Below, piece by piece: positions 1 through 11,600 of a stretch of 64,000 bases of DNA. Within the stretch, counting starts at the first letter, position 1, and each line of letters starts with the position of its first letter. The DNA is from Moniliella sp. 'wahieum'. Lineage: Eukaryota > Basidiomycota > Moniliellomycetes > Moniliellales > Moniliellaceae. Under the pieces are notes generated by a model. That model did not search any database and had not been told where the DNA came from. It saw only the letters and a program-made list of their open reading frames with translations. The stretch covers positions 186,001-250,000 of the forward strand of contig RSEE01000060.1 in assembly GCA_003971905.1 (NCBI GenBank), read 5' to 3'. Both the position numbers and the translations under genes were made by a program.

Positions 1-255
1 ACCACCATCGGGCCGACTTGAGATAGGACATGCCTTCGCCCGGGGTGGTCTGGTACTTTTTCTGTGCGGCGAGCAGCCGAGTTTTTTGATAACAAACGAG
101 AAGCCAATGAGCACGCCACTTGAGATGGCCAGCACCAGGCCGACATACTGGAACCAGGAGGGGTTGGCGGCGCCATTCGAGTTGGCAGGCTGGCCCTGGG
201 CGACGTTGGTCGCGACGCGCTGGGCGGAGGACAAGGCGCTGCTGGCGGAGCGCAT
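1..255 (-). CDS. NIPA-type magnesium transporter, N-terminal part (cut by window edge)
   Basis: The family (NIPA/DUF803) moves Mg2+ across plasma or endosomal membranes with about nine membrane helices. Only the N-terminus is here. Reading the minus strand from the ATG at 255 gives a Ser/Ala-rich lead, then NPSWFQYVGLVLAISSGVLI, the typical first helix, followed by a Phe-Val-x-Lys-Lys loop and GEGMSYLKSARWW, the loop before helix 2 in NIPA proteins. Between the two halves the frame slips inside a six-A run (about 83-88), where the family pattern needs seven. The start at 255 is the first Met in this frame. A longer Ala/Ser-rich start further upstream would need another frame change. The rest of the gene lies outside the window. 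Confidence 0.8.
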   Translation of the reverse strand, partial: MRSASSALSSAQRVATNVAQGQPANSNGAANPSWFQYVGLVLAISSGVLIGFSFVIKKLGCSPHRKSTRPPRAKACPISSRPDGG

Positions 256-1013
256 GGCTGACGAGGCGGAGAGCTGGGCGGCGCTGGCGGAGGACAGGGC
301 GCTGGCCGAGGAGGCCGAGAGCTCGGCGGCGCTGCTGGCGGCGCGGGCGACATGCTGCCGGGCATGGCTTGCCGCCGTGGCGAGGGGGTGCTAGGGGGCA
401 GAGGCAAGGGCAAGACGGCCATCGCACCCGCAGGTCCATGCAGCACCAGCGTGGGGGGGTGGGGGTGGGGGCGAGGGGGGCGAGGGGGCGAGGTGGGGGC
501 GAGGGCGTGGCGGAGGGGGGGGTGCTGGAGTGGGTGCTGGCTGGGCCATGCCATCGTGCTGGGCACGCGGCGAGCAGGAGGGCGTGGGTGTCTCGGGCGC
601 TGGGCGGGACACTGCGCTGGTGCGCTTGTTGCACCACCTTCCACATAGAGCGCTGGGCCAGCACTGCCCCCGTGCGGCAGCGGCCCACGCCGGCAGTTTT
701 GCGGTTGTGTTTTGCTGTGCTCTCGGGCGAGGCATCACGCGGACATCACATGTCACACATCACCCGCTGCTCACGCTTGCACCGATCGCCAGCACCGCCC
801 ATCGATATGTCGCTCCCGCCCTGTCCGTGGACGCACCAGGCGAAGGCACCGCCACTCCTCTCCCTTCGATGTCGGCAGCAGGCCAGACGGCACCCTTGCC
901 TACCACACCTTTCCTACCACCATCCTTACCACCATCGTTACCATCTTCCCTACCACCTTCCCCCTCCCACCGTCCTTGCGCCAGCCTCACACATGCATCC
1001 CATTCACTCCACA
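256..1013. other. Intergenic: NIPA upstream region and SF3B1 3' region
   Basis: G-rich tracts at about 450-535 and pyrimidine-rich CCTTACCACCATC-type runs at about 895-975 fill this stretch. Open frames exist on both strands but are low-complexity (Pro/Arg/Gly) with no family resemblance. It should hold the promoter of the NIPA gene and the 3' UTR of SF3B1, both on the minus strand. Confidence 0.5.
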
Positions 1014-3657
1014 CTACAACAGCGCCTGCAGCTCGTGCCGGCCATAGTCGTTCCGCTCGTCCGACAGCTCCTGCATGTTGGGGTAAAACGGCACCAGTGC
1101 CGCCTGGGCGCCGAGGTAGTTGGTGTTGTAGGTGCGGACATAGATGCTGCGCACCTTGCGTGCCGGATGGAACAGGCCCTGGAGCGTGTAGTTGAGCAGC
1201 ACCCCGGGTCCCAGTGCCACCCGCATCGCCTCGACCGCTTCCATCACCGCCCCAATCACATGCGGCGACAGTTCAAAGATGTTGGGCCAGACGAGGTTGA
1301 GCAGATGCTGCATCGAGTCCTCTTGCCCTAGCCCAGCCACGCCCAAGGCCAAGTGCTTGACAATCGACGCTGCCGTCTGGCGGTGCACGTGGTCCCGGTC
1401 CGTCAACGCATCCTCCAACGCACCCAGCACCGAGTAGACATAGTCCTTGCCCATCTCCCCAATGTACTCAAACACGAACGACAGCGCCTTCAGCACCCCG
1501 GTCCGGACGTTCAGCTCCGGTTGACGGTACTCGTTGAGCAGGTACGGAATCGTGATAAACGGTCCTGTCGTCTCGGCTACAATCGCAATCGCCACCGTTG
1601 AGCACACGCGCGACTGACGTTCCTGAACCCGCAAGTTGGTAAGCAACACTTGTAGTACGTCTTGCGGGCCGATCGCCTTGGCAATGTACCCAAAACTGTT
1701 GACCGCCGCCCGACGAATGGCTTGTTTGTGGGCCTTGAGCAGATCCAGCAGCTCAAAGCAAATCCGCATCCATTCCCGCGCCGCCACGTACTCTGCACCC
1801 CGATCCGCAATCCGACCAATCAACTGGATCGAGGCCTCCTGCACCTTTTCGTGTCGATTGCGCAGAATCGGGGTCATACTTGGCAACAGATCCTTGATTG
1901 GCGGCTTCATCTCCGTCATGCCCAACACATTGGAGATAGCAGTAATGGCAGTGATGATCGACGCGAGCGCTTCGGGGAACTCTTCTCCAATCTCCTCAAA
2001 GAGCACCACGCCTAGACGACCCAGCACTTCGTCCTCATCACACAGCTTCATTACCACGGCCAATTTGGCCACCAAATCGGCGGCCTGCTGGCGCGTTTTG
2101 GGGTCCTTGTTGTTCAACCGCCATTGAATCATGGCTGAGATTTGAGGGAGGTAAGGCTTGATGCGGATTCCAAGCGAGTTGATCACTGTCGCAATACCAT
2201 CGAGCATCGTGCTGTCCTCAATCGTCTGTTCTTGGAAGGCAAACGTCAACCCATCCACCAGCTCCTCTTCAAGACGCTGGTCAATATCCGCTGCTCCCAA
2301 GTTGCCCACCACTTTATCGATCGCCTCAACCACCATCTTGCGGAACGGCTCGTTCTCATCTTTCAGGTCCGGCGCAATCCGTCCCACAATCTCCGATACA
2401 CCCACTTTATTGGCCAGCTCGACCGTGGTAGTAACCACCCGCGTTGCCGTCCGCCGGTCGATCGCCAACCGACGTACCCAAAACGCTTTGAAAAACTCAG
2501 GCATCAATTCGGCTTTGAGGAACTGGCCGGTGACGCCGTCGGTTGCTGCGCATTGCTGGACGACTTGGAGAACGATCCGACGCATCTCGTCGTCGGCCGA
2601 GTGAAACTCGCGCACAAGGACCGAAGAGATTTCCTTGACGAACGGCAACGCTGTATCGGAGTCCATGAGGGGGATGATGTATCCAAACGCACGAAGGAAA
2701 GCGGCCAAACTCTTTTTGCTGCTCTGCTCCACCCCTTCCAGCAAAGGCTTGAGCACCCCTTCAAACTTTCAATCCCATACGGCGCTGCGGCCTCGGCCAA
2801 CGCCGAGAGCGCCAAGGCGGTCATCGTCTTGACCTTGTTCTGCTCGTCCCGCAGCCCCGGTTCAATACAGTCCACCAAGTTTTTGAGGTGAGGCAGAATG
2901 GCACACCCGGAAAGGATGGCGATCTGCTGGACAATGCGTGTCCCAGTGTGGCGTGCTTCCCAGCTCCGTTTCGACGACACACACAGCCCTCAAAAAGGGG
3001 AGCAGGGCCGGGATGCCCAAGGCAGAAGCCACGACACTAAACGCGCGAGCGGTCGTGTTGCGTACATACTCGTCTGCTGAATCAATATCGGGTCGCATCT
3101 CCTTAATCATTGCGCCAACCCTGCGGCCTTGGAGAGATTGCTGATGATTTCCTTGCCTTCAATCCGCGCATACCGGTCCTCCTCAATCAACAGCGGTTCG
3201 ATCACAACCAAGATCTCGTGCACGTGGGGACGGACGAGATCATCCAGCTTGTTCAGCACACGATCCACCACCTTGACAAGCAAGTGCCGTTCTTGGTCCT
3301 CCAACGAACGTTCCATGAGCAAAGGAAGGATGCGGTCAAACAACGCCTTGGCCCCAAACTCACGGGACCGGTCAGTGAGCTGGCGCAGGGCAACCTTACG
3401 CATGGCAGGCGTACCGTTCTTGATCTTGAGCACAGACGCATGATTTCCGTTCCTTGAGTTCCTCCATCGATAGACCTTCCTCCTCCCCTGTAGCCTTGAG
3501 GATCTTGCCAAAATGGTGTGCATCCTCGCCCCTGAGCGAAACCTGGCCACCCCATACACGTCCGTCGGCAACTCCGGCGCCAAGTCCAACACCGCCCGCC
3601 GCGCCGCCGTATCGTCCGACATCATGAACCCCCCCGTAGACGTGCTAGCAACGGGAG

Positions 3658-3688
<31 letters not shown>

Positions 3689-4749
3689 GCGTGCTCGTGC
3701 GCTCAGTCGGTTCTCCTCATACCCAGGAGGGGGCGTGACGATTTCGTACCCCTCGGAAGGCAGCAAAGCGTCCAACTCCTCATCCGTCATGCCACCCACA
3801 GCCACGACGGGCGGCGCGGACTCGGAGACGGGGGCAGCGTCCCACCTCGACTTCTTTTCAGGAGCAGAGGGGGCCTGTGGTTCCTTGGCTACGTCGGCAG
3901 GCGTGTCGTCCCACCTAGACCGACGCTTCTTGCGAGGGGCCTCCTCCTCCGTCTTGGCTGCAGGTGCAGCGGTGGGTTCGTTCCCGGCCAGGTCCCAGCG
4001 ACGCTTGCGTTGTCCCGGTTCGGGAGGGGTAACTTCCTTTGTAGCAGCGGGCACCGATACGGCGGGGGGCGTGTCCTCCCGCTTCCCATCCCACGGTGGG
4101 GTCACGTCGCGGTCATTCCGGGCGGCGTCGCAGGGCCGGGAAGGGCGGTACCATTGCCCATCGCTTCTCGTTCGGCCTTGTCAGCAGCTTCGCGTTCCCG
4201 GTCGCGCAGGATCTGCTTGACGCGTGCCTCCTCGCGCTCCACATCGGCCGTGCGCATGGCCGTGGCATAGTCCATGTTGCCCGGGCCTAAGGTGCGGTCG
4301 AAACGGCGGCGATGGTAGTCGGATTCGCGGTTGGCAATCACGTTTTGAGATACGTGGCCAGCAAGTGGGTCCTCATCGTCGTTGGCAAACTCGTGGATGA
4401 GGTGGGCAGGGGCACTGAACTTGTCCACAGGGTTGCTGCCGGCGTGGGGCGCGGCGGCTGTCGTCCTCGTCGTCGACCTGGTCGGCATCGTCAGGGAGCT
4501 CAGTGACGTAGTCGGACGACGGGAGCCGCCATAGATGTCCTGGTCAAACGCAGCGCCCTTGCCGAATGCGAGCTTGGTGCGGGCGCCATTGGGGGGGCGA
4601 GGGAGCGCGCCGAGTCCGAGTCGCCGCCAGGCATGGGTGCGATGGTGGGTGTCGAACAAAGCAGCGGCCAGGCCTGCGACCTTTTGGACCAGCGCCTGGG
4701 GGGAGGGGCTGAGGTAAGCAGCCGGGTGGCAACGAAAGCAGACATTCAA
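1014..4749 (-). CDS. SF3B1: Splicing factor 3B subunit 1 (SF3b155 / Hsh155 / Prp10)
   Basis: SF3B1 is the HEAT-repeat scaffold of the U2 snRNP SF3b complex, which clamps the intron branch site. The C-terminal 580 residues (2756-1014) are one clean frame of HEAT repeats with landmarks such as [48 protein letters not shown] and [11 protein letters not shown]. Upstream frames supply [19 protein letters not shown] (about 3090), [17 protein letters not shown] (about 3290) and the N-terminal FDQDIYGGS (about 4530). Three Trp ligand motifs (KRRWD, SRWDD, SRWDA; about 3840-4020) are the U2AF-homology-domain binding sites known in this family. A GCA/AGC run at about 3655-3690 encodes poly-Ala. DEQNKV (about 2850) keeps the Lys equivalent to human K700. 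The gene spans about 1,245 codons, close to the usual 1,200-1,300, but is split by at least four frame slips. The exact start is uncertain because a first intron near 4700 is possible. Confidence 0.96.
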
Positions 4750-7007
4750 TTTCAGTTGTCATTCGGGTGAAATTGGGCAGTGGCGGACGGCCATTCGGCC
4801 ATCTGCTGTGGCCTGCATGTGCGCAGAAGAATGGTGGTGGATGAGTGGATGGCTGTGCATTGGGCGCTGAGGAGGGGCGGTTAGAGGGCGGTGCATCGAC
4901 ATTAACAAGGGAAGAAAAAAAGGAGGTTTGCGGTCTTGCAAGACTGGCGCGCGCTTTCAGGCAAGCTGCCCCCAAGCATAGCACTGTCGTCCACAGAAGA
5001 CGTGCGATTGAGGCCGGCCTGGCAGAGTGCGCAGCAGAACTGCCTCCTCCATCTGTCCCTGCCCTCACAGGCAGGACCACCGCACCAGACCACTTACGTG
5101 GAGGAACTAAGCACGCTGTGCAGACGCGCCGTTCCCCACCACCTCAGTCCTTCCCTGGCAGCCCAACTAAGACGGGCGCACAACAGAAGACCGCATTCCT
5201 AAGGTACAGCCATCACAGCTGGATGATGGACTCATTGAACACCGACGCCTTTGCACATGCGTCGCCACGTGAAAATAATATTATGAGTACTACCTTACCA
5301 ATTAACGCCATCCCCAGGCGGCTGTACTATGGGCAAAGGAGAGGCCGATTCAACAGTAGGAATCCTTGTCCTAGGAGAACTATAATCAGGGGAGGGTTGA
5401 TTGTCCCAATCCACCCGAGGGCCTTGGCCGCTCATTCAGCCGAACAGCCAGTACAGCAGCGCAGCGGCGCCACCACTGTGCTTTTTCCATGGTGGCCGCT
5501 CTGGCCGCATGACGTTCCTCGCGTTCGCCATGGGGGTCCTGTATTGATCGTTCCGACGCATCATGCCCCCTTAATACCCTCGTGAGCTGCGCTGCTATGG
5601 GAACGGGTCAGGTGTTTTGCATGGAGAAAAAGGCGCGCACTGCGCCTTCCTACTGATCCCCCCGCGTCATCGTCTATCGGGAGGTCTATCCTGTCCAAGA
5701 GGCGCAAGACAATATGATGATACGCTTGCTCCATCTAGCTAGAAACCATTTCAGAGGAGCGGACGCGGATGGCCACAACTGACCTCCCAGTTCACGTCGT
5801 GCCCTTCGCCCGCTCGGCAACGCATCGATGGTCGCCTCCTCTGAACGAGAAGCGCACCAGGCATTGTTGTCGTGGTCATGGAAGGCACGGTATGACTGGT
5901 GGCCGTGCGGTAGTCGCTGGCAGCAGGCGGACCAAGGTCGGGCGCGATGGGTCGATGGGGGCAGGTGGTAGAGAGAACTTGGGCGTGCGGAACTGCCAGC
6001 CGCCTCACATGAGCACGAGGCCCCCTGGACCAGGCCCGCAGATCTGCATCGGTGATCTGGATGATCGCACCGCCAGGGTCGACCTGACGTAAGCAGGGCC
6101 TGGCGCCCTGGTGGAGCGGGCGGACAACCGGGCTGCTGCTGCTGCGACCGACAACGTCGAAGCCCCTGCTCAGGCCGCAGCCTCACCGCTGTGCTCGGTC
6201 GGTTTGGCTTGCGCCGCCGCGAGCAGACGCAGCGGATGGGATGGGAGTGTGCCCAGCGACTGCACATCCTCCCCGCGCAGCAGGGGCAGAGCACTTGCCA
6301 GCCGCCCATTCTGAGCTGGCCCGGGCGGCGCGGGGAGTACGTTGGGCCCGCACTGGGTGTGCGGCCGCTAGCGCTACCAAGTGTGGGCTGGCGCACGTCC
6401 CCACGCCTTCTCCACCTGGGCCTCGCCTTGTTCCGGCGGCCACATGCCCCCATTTACTTTCGTTTTCTTCCTGCTTTGCTTCCCCCCCCTTTTCTCCTTT
6501 GTCTTTCTTTTCTTTTCTTTTCTTCCCAGCTCACCCGCCACCCATCGCCCACGTCAACGCGTTGTCACACCCTTCTTGCCCTTGTTTTCCCCACCGGTAG
6601 TAGTCTTCCCAGCCCCACCGTGCATCGCCACGCTCGACCAGCCGTGCTCAGCTCCCGCCTCCCTCGGCCACGTTTCCCCACCGGTAGCCGTAGCCCCACA
6701 GCCCCACCGGCAGTCCACCAGGGTCCACCGGGGCAGTGAGGGGGGATACAACGCTAAACCAGCTTACTTGCTCTCGGTGCGTGCCCCCGCGTCGGCAATG
6801 TGAGGTAGTGTACGTGAGGTAGGCTATGCATGTCGTGAGATAAAGCTTGGAGCCGGTCCGTGCGGGCAGGCCCTGGTCCGGTGGGCAAGGGCAATGTAGT
6901 ATGTACTTAAAACGCCAGCGGGACGCCTCCAGGGGAGGAGGAGGGGGCGAAGAGACCAAGTTGCTTCGTCCGTTTCGTTCGGAAGCACGGTGAAGCGCTC
7001 TTGCACC
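4750..7007. other. No recognisable gene; long intergenic stretch
   Basis: Open frames occur on both strands (for example minus 6453-5686 and plus 4845-5585) but are Arg/Pro/Ser-rich or mutually overlapping, and none resembles a known family. Pyrimidine-rich sequence (about 6480-6530, CTTTTCTTTTCTTTTC type) precedes the plus-strand gene that starts near 7008. The SF3B1 promoter and possibly a first exon should lie just above 4750. A small unrecognised gene here cannot be excluded. Confidence 0.4.
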
Positions 7008-8214
7008 ATGTCGGCCACGGTACTTTCGTTGGGCCCCGCTGCCAACTTTCTGGCGCCGCTACAGGCGTACCTCATGACCTCAACTCTCTCCAGTCGGGGG
7101 GGTGGGGGAAGGACTCAAAGCCCAAGCTGCCTGGGGCACGGTGAAGATGGGGGCGAAGGTGGTGGCGAGGTGGGTGAGTGGAGTGAGTCGCGGGGGGATG
7201 GCCTCGATGCTGGGCATGGGGTGGGCCGAGCCGGAACCAGAACAAGGCACAGGAACAGGACCTGAACTGGGACCAAGGCCGGGGAGGGTACCGTCTCGGT
7301 GCCCGATGTGCAGCTCCCTTCGCCGTTGGACAAGGCTTGCTCGTCGCGCCACCCGCTGTTGCGCCACCTCGGCACATACTTGAGCATCCGACCGTGCAGG
7401 CCGGCACCAAGGCGCTTACCCTCCGCGGCAAGCACGGACGCCAAATGGTGGTGCGAGGTTTGTACGGCGTGGTGGGGGACGGTGGGAGCGAGTCAAGTGG
7501 ACGTGTTACTGGCTCGGTTGGATGCCGCCTCGCCGGCACTTCCCGCGTGGTAGCCTCGGCCGAGCGGATCGTGTGCATTGGTGGTCAATGTGCTGAGCAA
7601 TTTGGTCCAGTTGGGCGTGATGGCCTACAGCAACGCTCCGCCCCGAGCCAAGTGGGGTGCGGTGGTCACTTTGTTGGCGATGCGAGTGGTGCGCTTGGCA
7701 GCGGTGTGGACCCCAGTGGTGGTCCTGGTGGGGCACAAGGACCGAAGGAGTTACGGGGTATGTCTACTATTGTCTCCCTCTCCATCCGACCAGTGACACT
7801 TGCCCCATTCTTGTTGTGGTGGGAGAAAGATGAAAAGCCACTGACACTCACGCCGCCTGCTGACTTCTCCCTAACTGCATCTGCGTTTTTTCGCCACCGC
7901 TGTTGTCCACCACCGCACAGCACTTTTCCTAGGTGCCGTTCGGTTCGGCATGGGAGTGTACATCAATGTACTTACGAAGCAAGCGTATGTCCTATGTCAC
8001 TAGTCACTGCTCCCCCCCGGTCTCTCCATGCTGTGATATTAAGAGACTAAAATCCCGGCGTCGAACCACCAACAGGTACGATCGTCAGCGCCGCCGTGAG
8101 CTGGAGGACGAGATGAAGCGGCTTACTGAACCCAAGGCGTTGCCTGGCCCCTCGATTAGCACTGTTGGCGTCAGTGACGGTTCATTGCAGGACTTCCGGT
8201 TCGTGGGTTGGTAA
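7008..8214 (+). CDS. Unrecognised spliced gene, probable membrane protein
   Basis: I do not recognise this family. The case for a gene is structural. An ATG at 7008 opens MSATVLSLGPAANFLAPLQA. Around 7578-7757 one frame has a hydrophobic segment (KWGAVVTLLAMRVVRLAAVW then TPVVVLVG) followed by HKDRRSYG. Two introns with good borders follow: 7758-7920 (GTATGT...CACAG) and 7985-8075 (GTATGT...CAACAG). The short exon between them reads LFLGAVRFGMGVYINVLTKQ and joins in phase to RYDRQRRRELEDEMKRL, ending in FRFVGW and a stop at 8212-8214. That is a plausible membrane protein with a charged cytoplasmic tail. The part from 7080 to 7560 switches frame at least twice, so the N-terminal half is unreliable. 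Confidence 0.42.
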
Positions 8215-8640
8215 GGACTGAGGGCCTTTAACCCCATATGGCATGGCAGCTCCGCCGTCAGCACATCCTCTGTCATTGACTCATCGCGCTCTCATTTTTG
8301 GTGGGATCATTCTCTCCCTCTTCGAACCTGTTTCATCCCTCGTCGATCCAAGGAGAAAAAGATGTTAAGAATCAAAACCAGGATCCCCTGTTCCAGCCTT
8401 CTGGACGCGAGCATCGCTTCGGCTACTCAAAAATAGCCCTTGGGGATTTCTATGACAGCCTGCAGCTCGATGCGAAAACAGATTGTTGGTGGTTTCTCAT
8501 GAAAACAGGGTCTGATGCTCCGTCACGCGCACGACGGCCCGCCGGATTGCACATCCATAGGAAATAGCAGATAGATACTCGCTCCCCTTCCCTCCTCTCT
8601 CCTCCCCACCGCTGTCATCTCGTCCCGCAGCACGGGGGAC
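8215..8640. other. Intergenic between convergent genes
   Basis: This holds the 3' flanks of the 7.0-8.2 kb plus-strand gene and of xanthine dehydrogenase. The open frames are short and unremarkable. Nothing specific was seen. Confidence 0.5.
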
Positions 8641-11600
8641 TTAGAAAATGTTGACTGCAAAAGGCTGTTGGCTGGACGAGGTGGGCAGCGCACCGCGTTG
8701 GGCCAAGGCCAGAATCTCGTCTCCGACGGCCAGGCGGATGTTTTCCGGGTAGCAGGTGAAGTGAACTGCCATGTACCTCCTCGTCCTCTTTGCCCCACTC
8801 GGTCCGCGCCGACGCAAGCGCATCCGAATCGCCCAAACACCGAACTGCCCAAGCCAACGGCGGTTCACCTACCCCCTTGGACGTCTGGATGGTCCGGAGG
8901 ACATGTTGCTTCCGCCAAGCGGTTTTGGAGGAAGGATATGTTTGGAGCTGTCGCGGCGTGTCCAAGAACGCAGGGATCTTCAGGTTGCCCGTTCCAAAGT
9001 TATGGGTTGCCGGTCGTGGGTGACCACAGCGATTCTTCCATGGTGCTCAGCCATAGCCTTGGGTAAACGCCCCTTCCACTTGGCCTACATCAATGCCTGG
9101 GTTGATAGAGCGGCCAATTCCATATGGATGTCGGCGCGACGGATGACATGGTCCCTGTTAGCAGATCCACCTCCACCTCGCTAGCGCCGCACTTGCGTGT
9201 AGTAAAGAACGGTTTCCCCTTTTGCTCCGACGTGGCGTGCCCCAACATAGCCAATTTCCGGCGTGGCATAGTGCCCCACTGCACTCAGCTGCACCCGTCC
9301 AGCCATGCGAGATGACAGACTTGGACAAACGGAACCACCTCTCCCTTGGAAGAGGTGCGGTAGGGCGCCAAGCGCGCCCGCAGTTGGTCACACGCATTCT
9401 TGATCGCCATCCCATTCAAGTCACTTGCCGCACTGGCCGCGGTCGGCGACGCATTGGCCACCACACTCGTGTGGTCTCCACAATATGCACCATCTCACTG
9501 GCACAACCCAGCTCCGAGCACACACTTGCGCCATCTTGGTGTTGAGTCCTTGGCCCATCTCCGTACCGCCGTGCGATAAGAGTACCGACCCATCGTGCGA
9601 GTGCACATGCACCAGCGCATACGCTGGTTGAGCGTCTTGAACGTAAAGCTAATGCAAACTTGGTGCCCAACATCGCCAGACCCCGTTTGGTCCATCGATG
9701 CGACGCATTGAACTGGTCCACCTCTTGGCGTCGACGGTCGTACTCGCCGCGCTCCTTGAGCTGCGTTAGCAGCGTAGCACGTTCCAATCCTCATGCGCTT
9801 GCTTGTAGTGCGTAAGCTCGCCCTCCTTGTACAAATTCTTCTCAATCAACGTTTCGGCCCGCGTGCCCAAAAGGCCGCCACCTTGGTCAAAATATCGTTG
9901 TTTGATAAATAAGCCTTGCGGCCCACCAAACCCACGGAAGGCCGTGTTGGATACCGTGTTGGTCTTGCAGATCCACCCGCGGGTACGCAGGTGCGGAATG
10001 CGCACACACGAATCAATGTGGAACATGGCGCTCCCACAAGCTTGCGACAGGTCTTGGGACCAACCCCCATTGTTGTACACCTCGGCATCGAGACGGACCA
10101 GCGTACCGTCCCGCTTGAACCCGACCCGCCACGTCGCTTTGAAAGGGTGCCGTTGGCCCGAGAAGAACATATCTTCGTCCCGGTCCAACATGCAGCGCAC
10201 CGCCCGCCCCACCTTGCGTGCCCCAAGGGCCAATACCGCTGCAAACGCTGTTGGACGCGACTCTTTCCCTCCAAATCCACCACCCATACGCTTGGTGTGA
10301 ACTGCAATCCGGTTGTTGGGCACGCCCAGAATGGAGGCGACAAAGGCTTGCGTCTCATTGGGGTTTTGCGTCGACTGGTACACGTTCATCTCATTGTCCT
10401 CCTTGCCAGGAACGATGAGGCACGCGTTCGTCTCCTACTCGTCGGAACTACGAGTTAGCACAGTCACGTAGCACACGGGGTGAGGATGGGTGACGGGGGA
10501 TGGGGGGGGAGCAGGGAACCAGGGACGTACCAGATAAAAGTGTTCTTGGCCTCCCATTCGCGTCTCTCCCTCCAACACATGATCACAGTCCGACCAGTCT
10601 TTGGTGTCTTCAGGCACCGAGCCCGAAATGATTTGGGGGCGAGGCGGGAAGAAGGATTGGGCACGGATGGCATCGTCAATGGTGAGAAGATGAGGCAAAT
10701 CTTGGTAGTCAATCTTGACGGTCCGTGCTGCCCGCTGGGCAATCGCTTTGGTCTCAGCAATGACCACTGCAATGACTTGACCAAACGAGTGCACTTCCCC
10801 CTGCGCAAAAAACGGCTCGTCCATCGCGGGTGGGGACCACAACATGGCCACCAAGGGGGGGAATGTCTTCATCGGTCAAGACGGCTAGAACACCAGGGAT
10901 CGCCAACGCGGGCTTCTTGTCAATGCTCAATCTTGGCATGCGCTTTGGTGCTCATCACCAGCGCACCGTAGGCCTCGTTCTCCACCTTGGGCATATCGTC
11001 CACATACACCGCCTCCCCTGTCACTTGCTTCATGGCGCCAATGGGGGTACGGCTTCCCGAAGCAGCGCCCTTCGTTGCCAGCTCAACGCCTTCCAACGAC
11101 TGACTTCCTTGCGTCACACCGGCTCGCGATGGCTCCGACGTGGGCAACTCATGCAGTGCCAACGGGTCCCGCACCGCACCGCCATCCTTCAAGGCAGAGG
11201 GGGACAAGCCAAGCTTTTCGCTCACATCGGACCAGAAACGAGCGAAAAAGCCCAAGCTAGCGCTTTGCGGTACACCGCCATCCCCCCGGGCACACCAAAG
11301 GAAAGTGGGAAGTCCTGGTCTGCCAATAGGGTAAGTGCATGACGAAACACATCGGAATGCCCCCACGACTTGGCGACCAAGTAGTCCCCGGTCTTATGAG
11401 CGGGGACGGTGGTGGGGGCCATACCACCGTAGGACAAGCATACATCCTGCACTGTGTGCGCCTTGGTGTCACCGTCACGCTCAGGCAGGCAGTCACAATG
11501 GCAATATCGTCATCTTTCCTCTTGGCTTGCTTGTAGGCACGAATGAACTTGGTCGAGCCCGTGGGCGTAGCGAGGGGAACAGAAAGGTGCGTGATGATGC

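Noticed and set aside
120-1331. A 403-residue plus-strand open frame
   Set aside because: It is Arg/Pro/His-rich and runs antisense to both the NIPA lead and the SF3B1 C-terminus, so it is a high-GC shadow frame.
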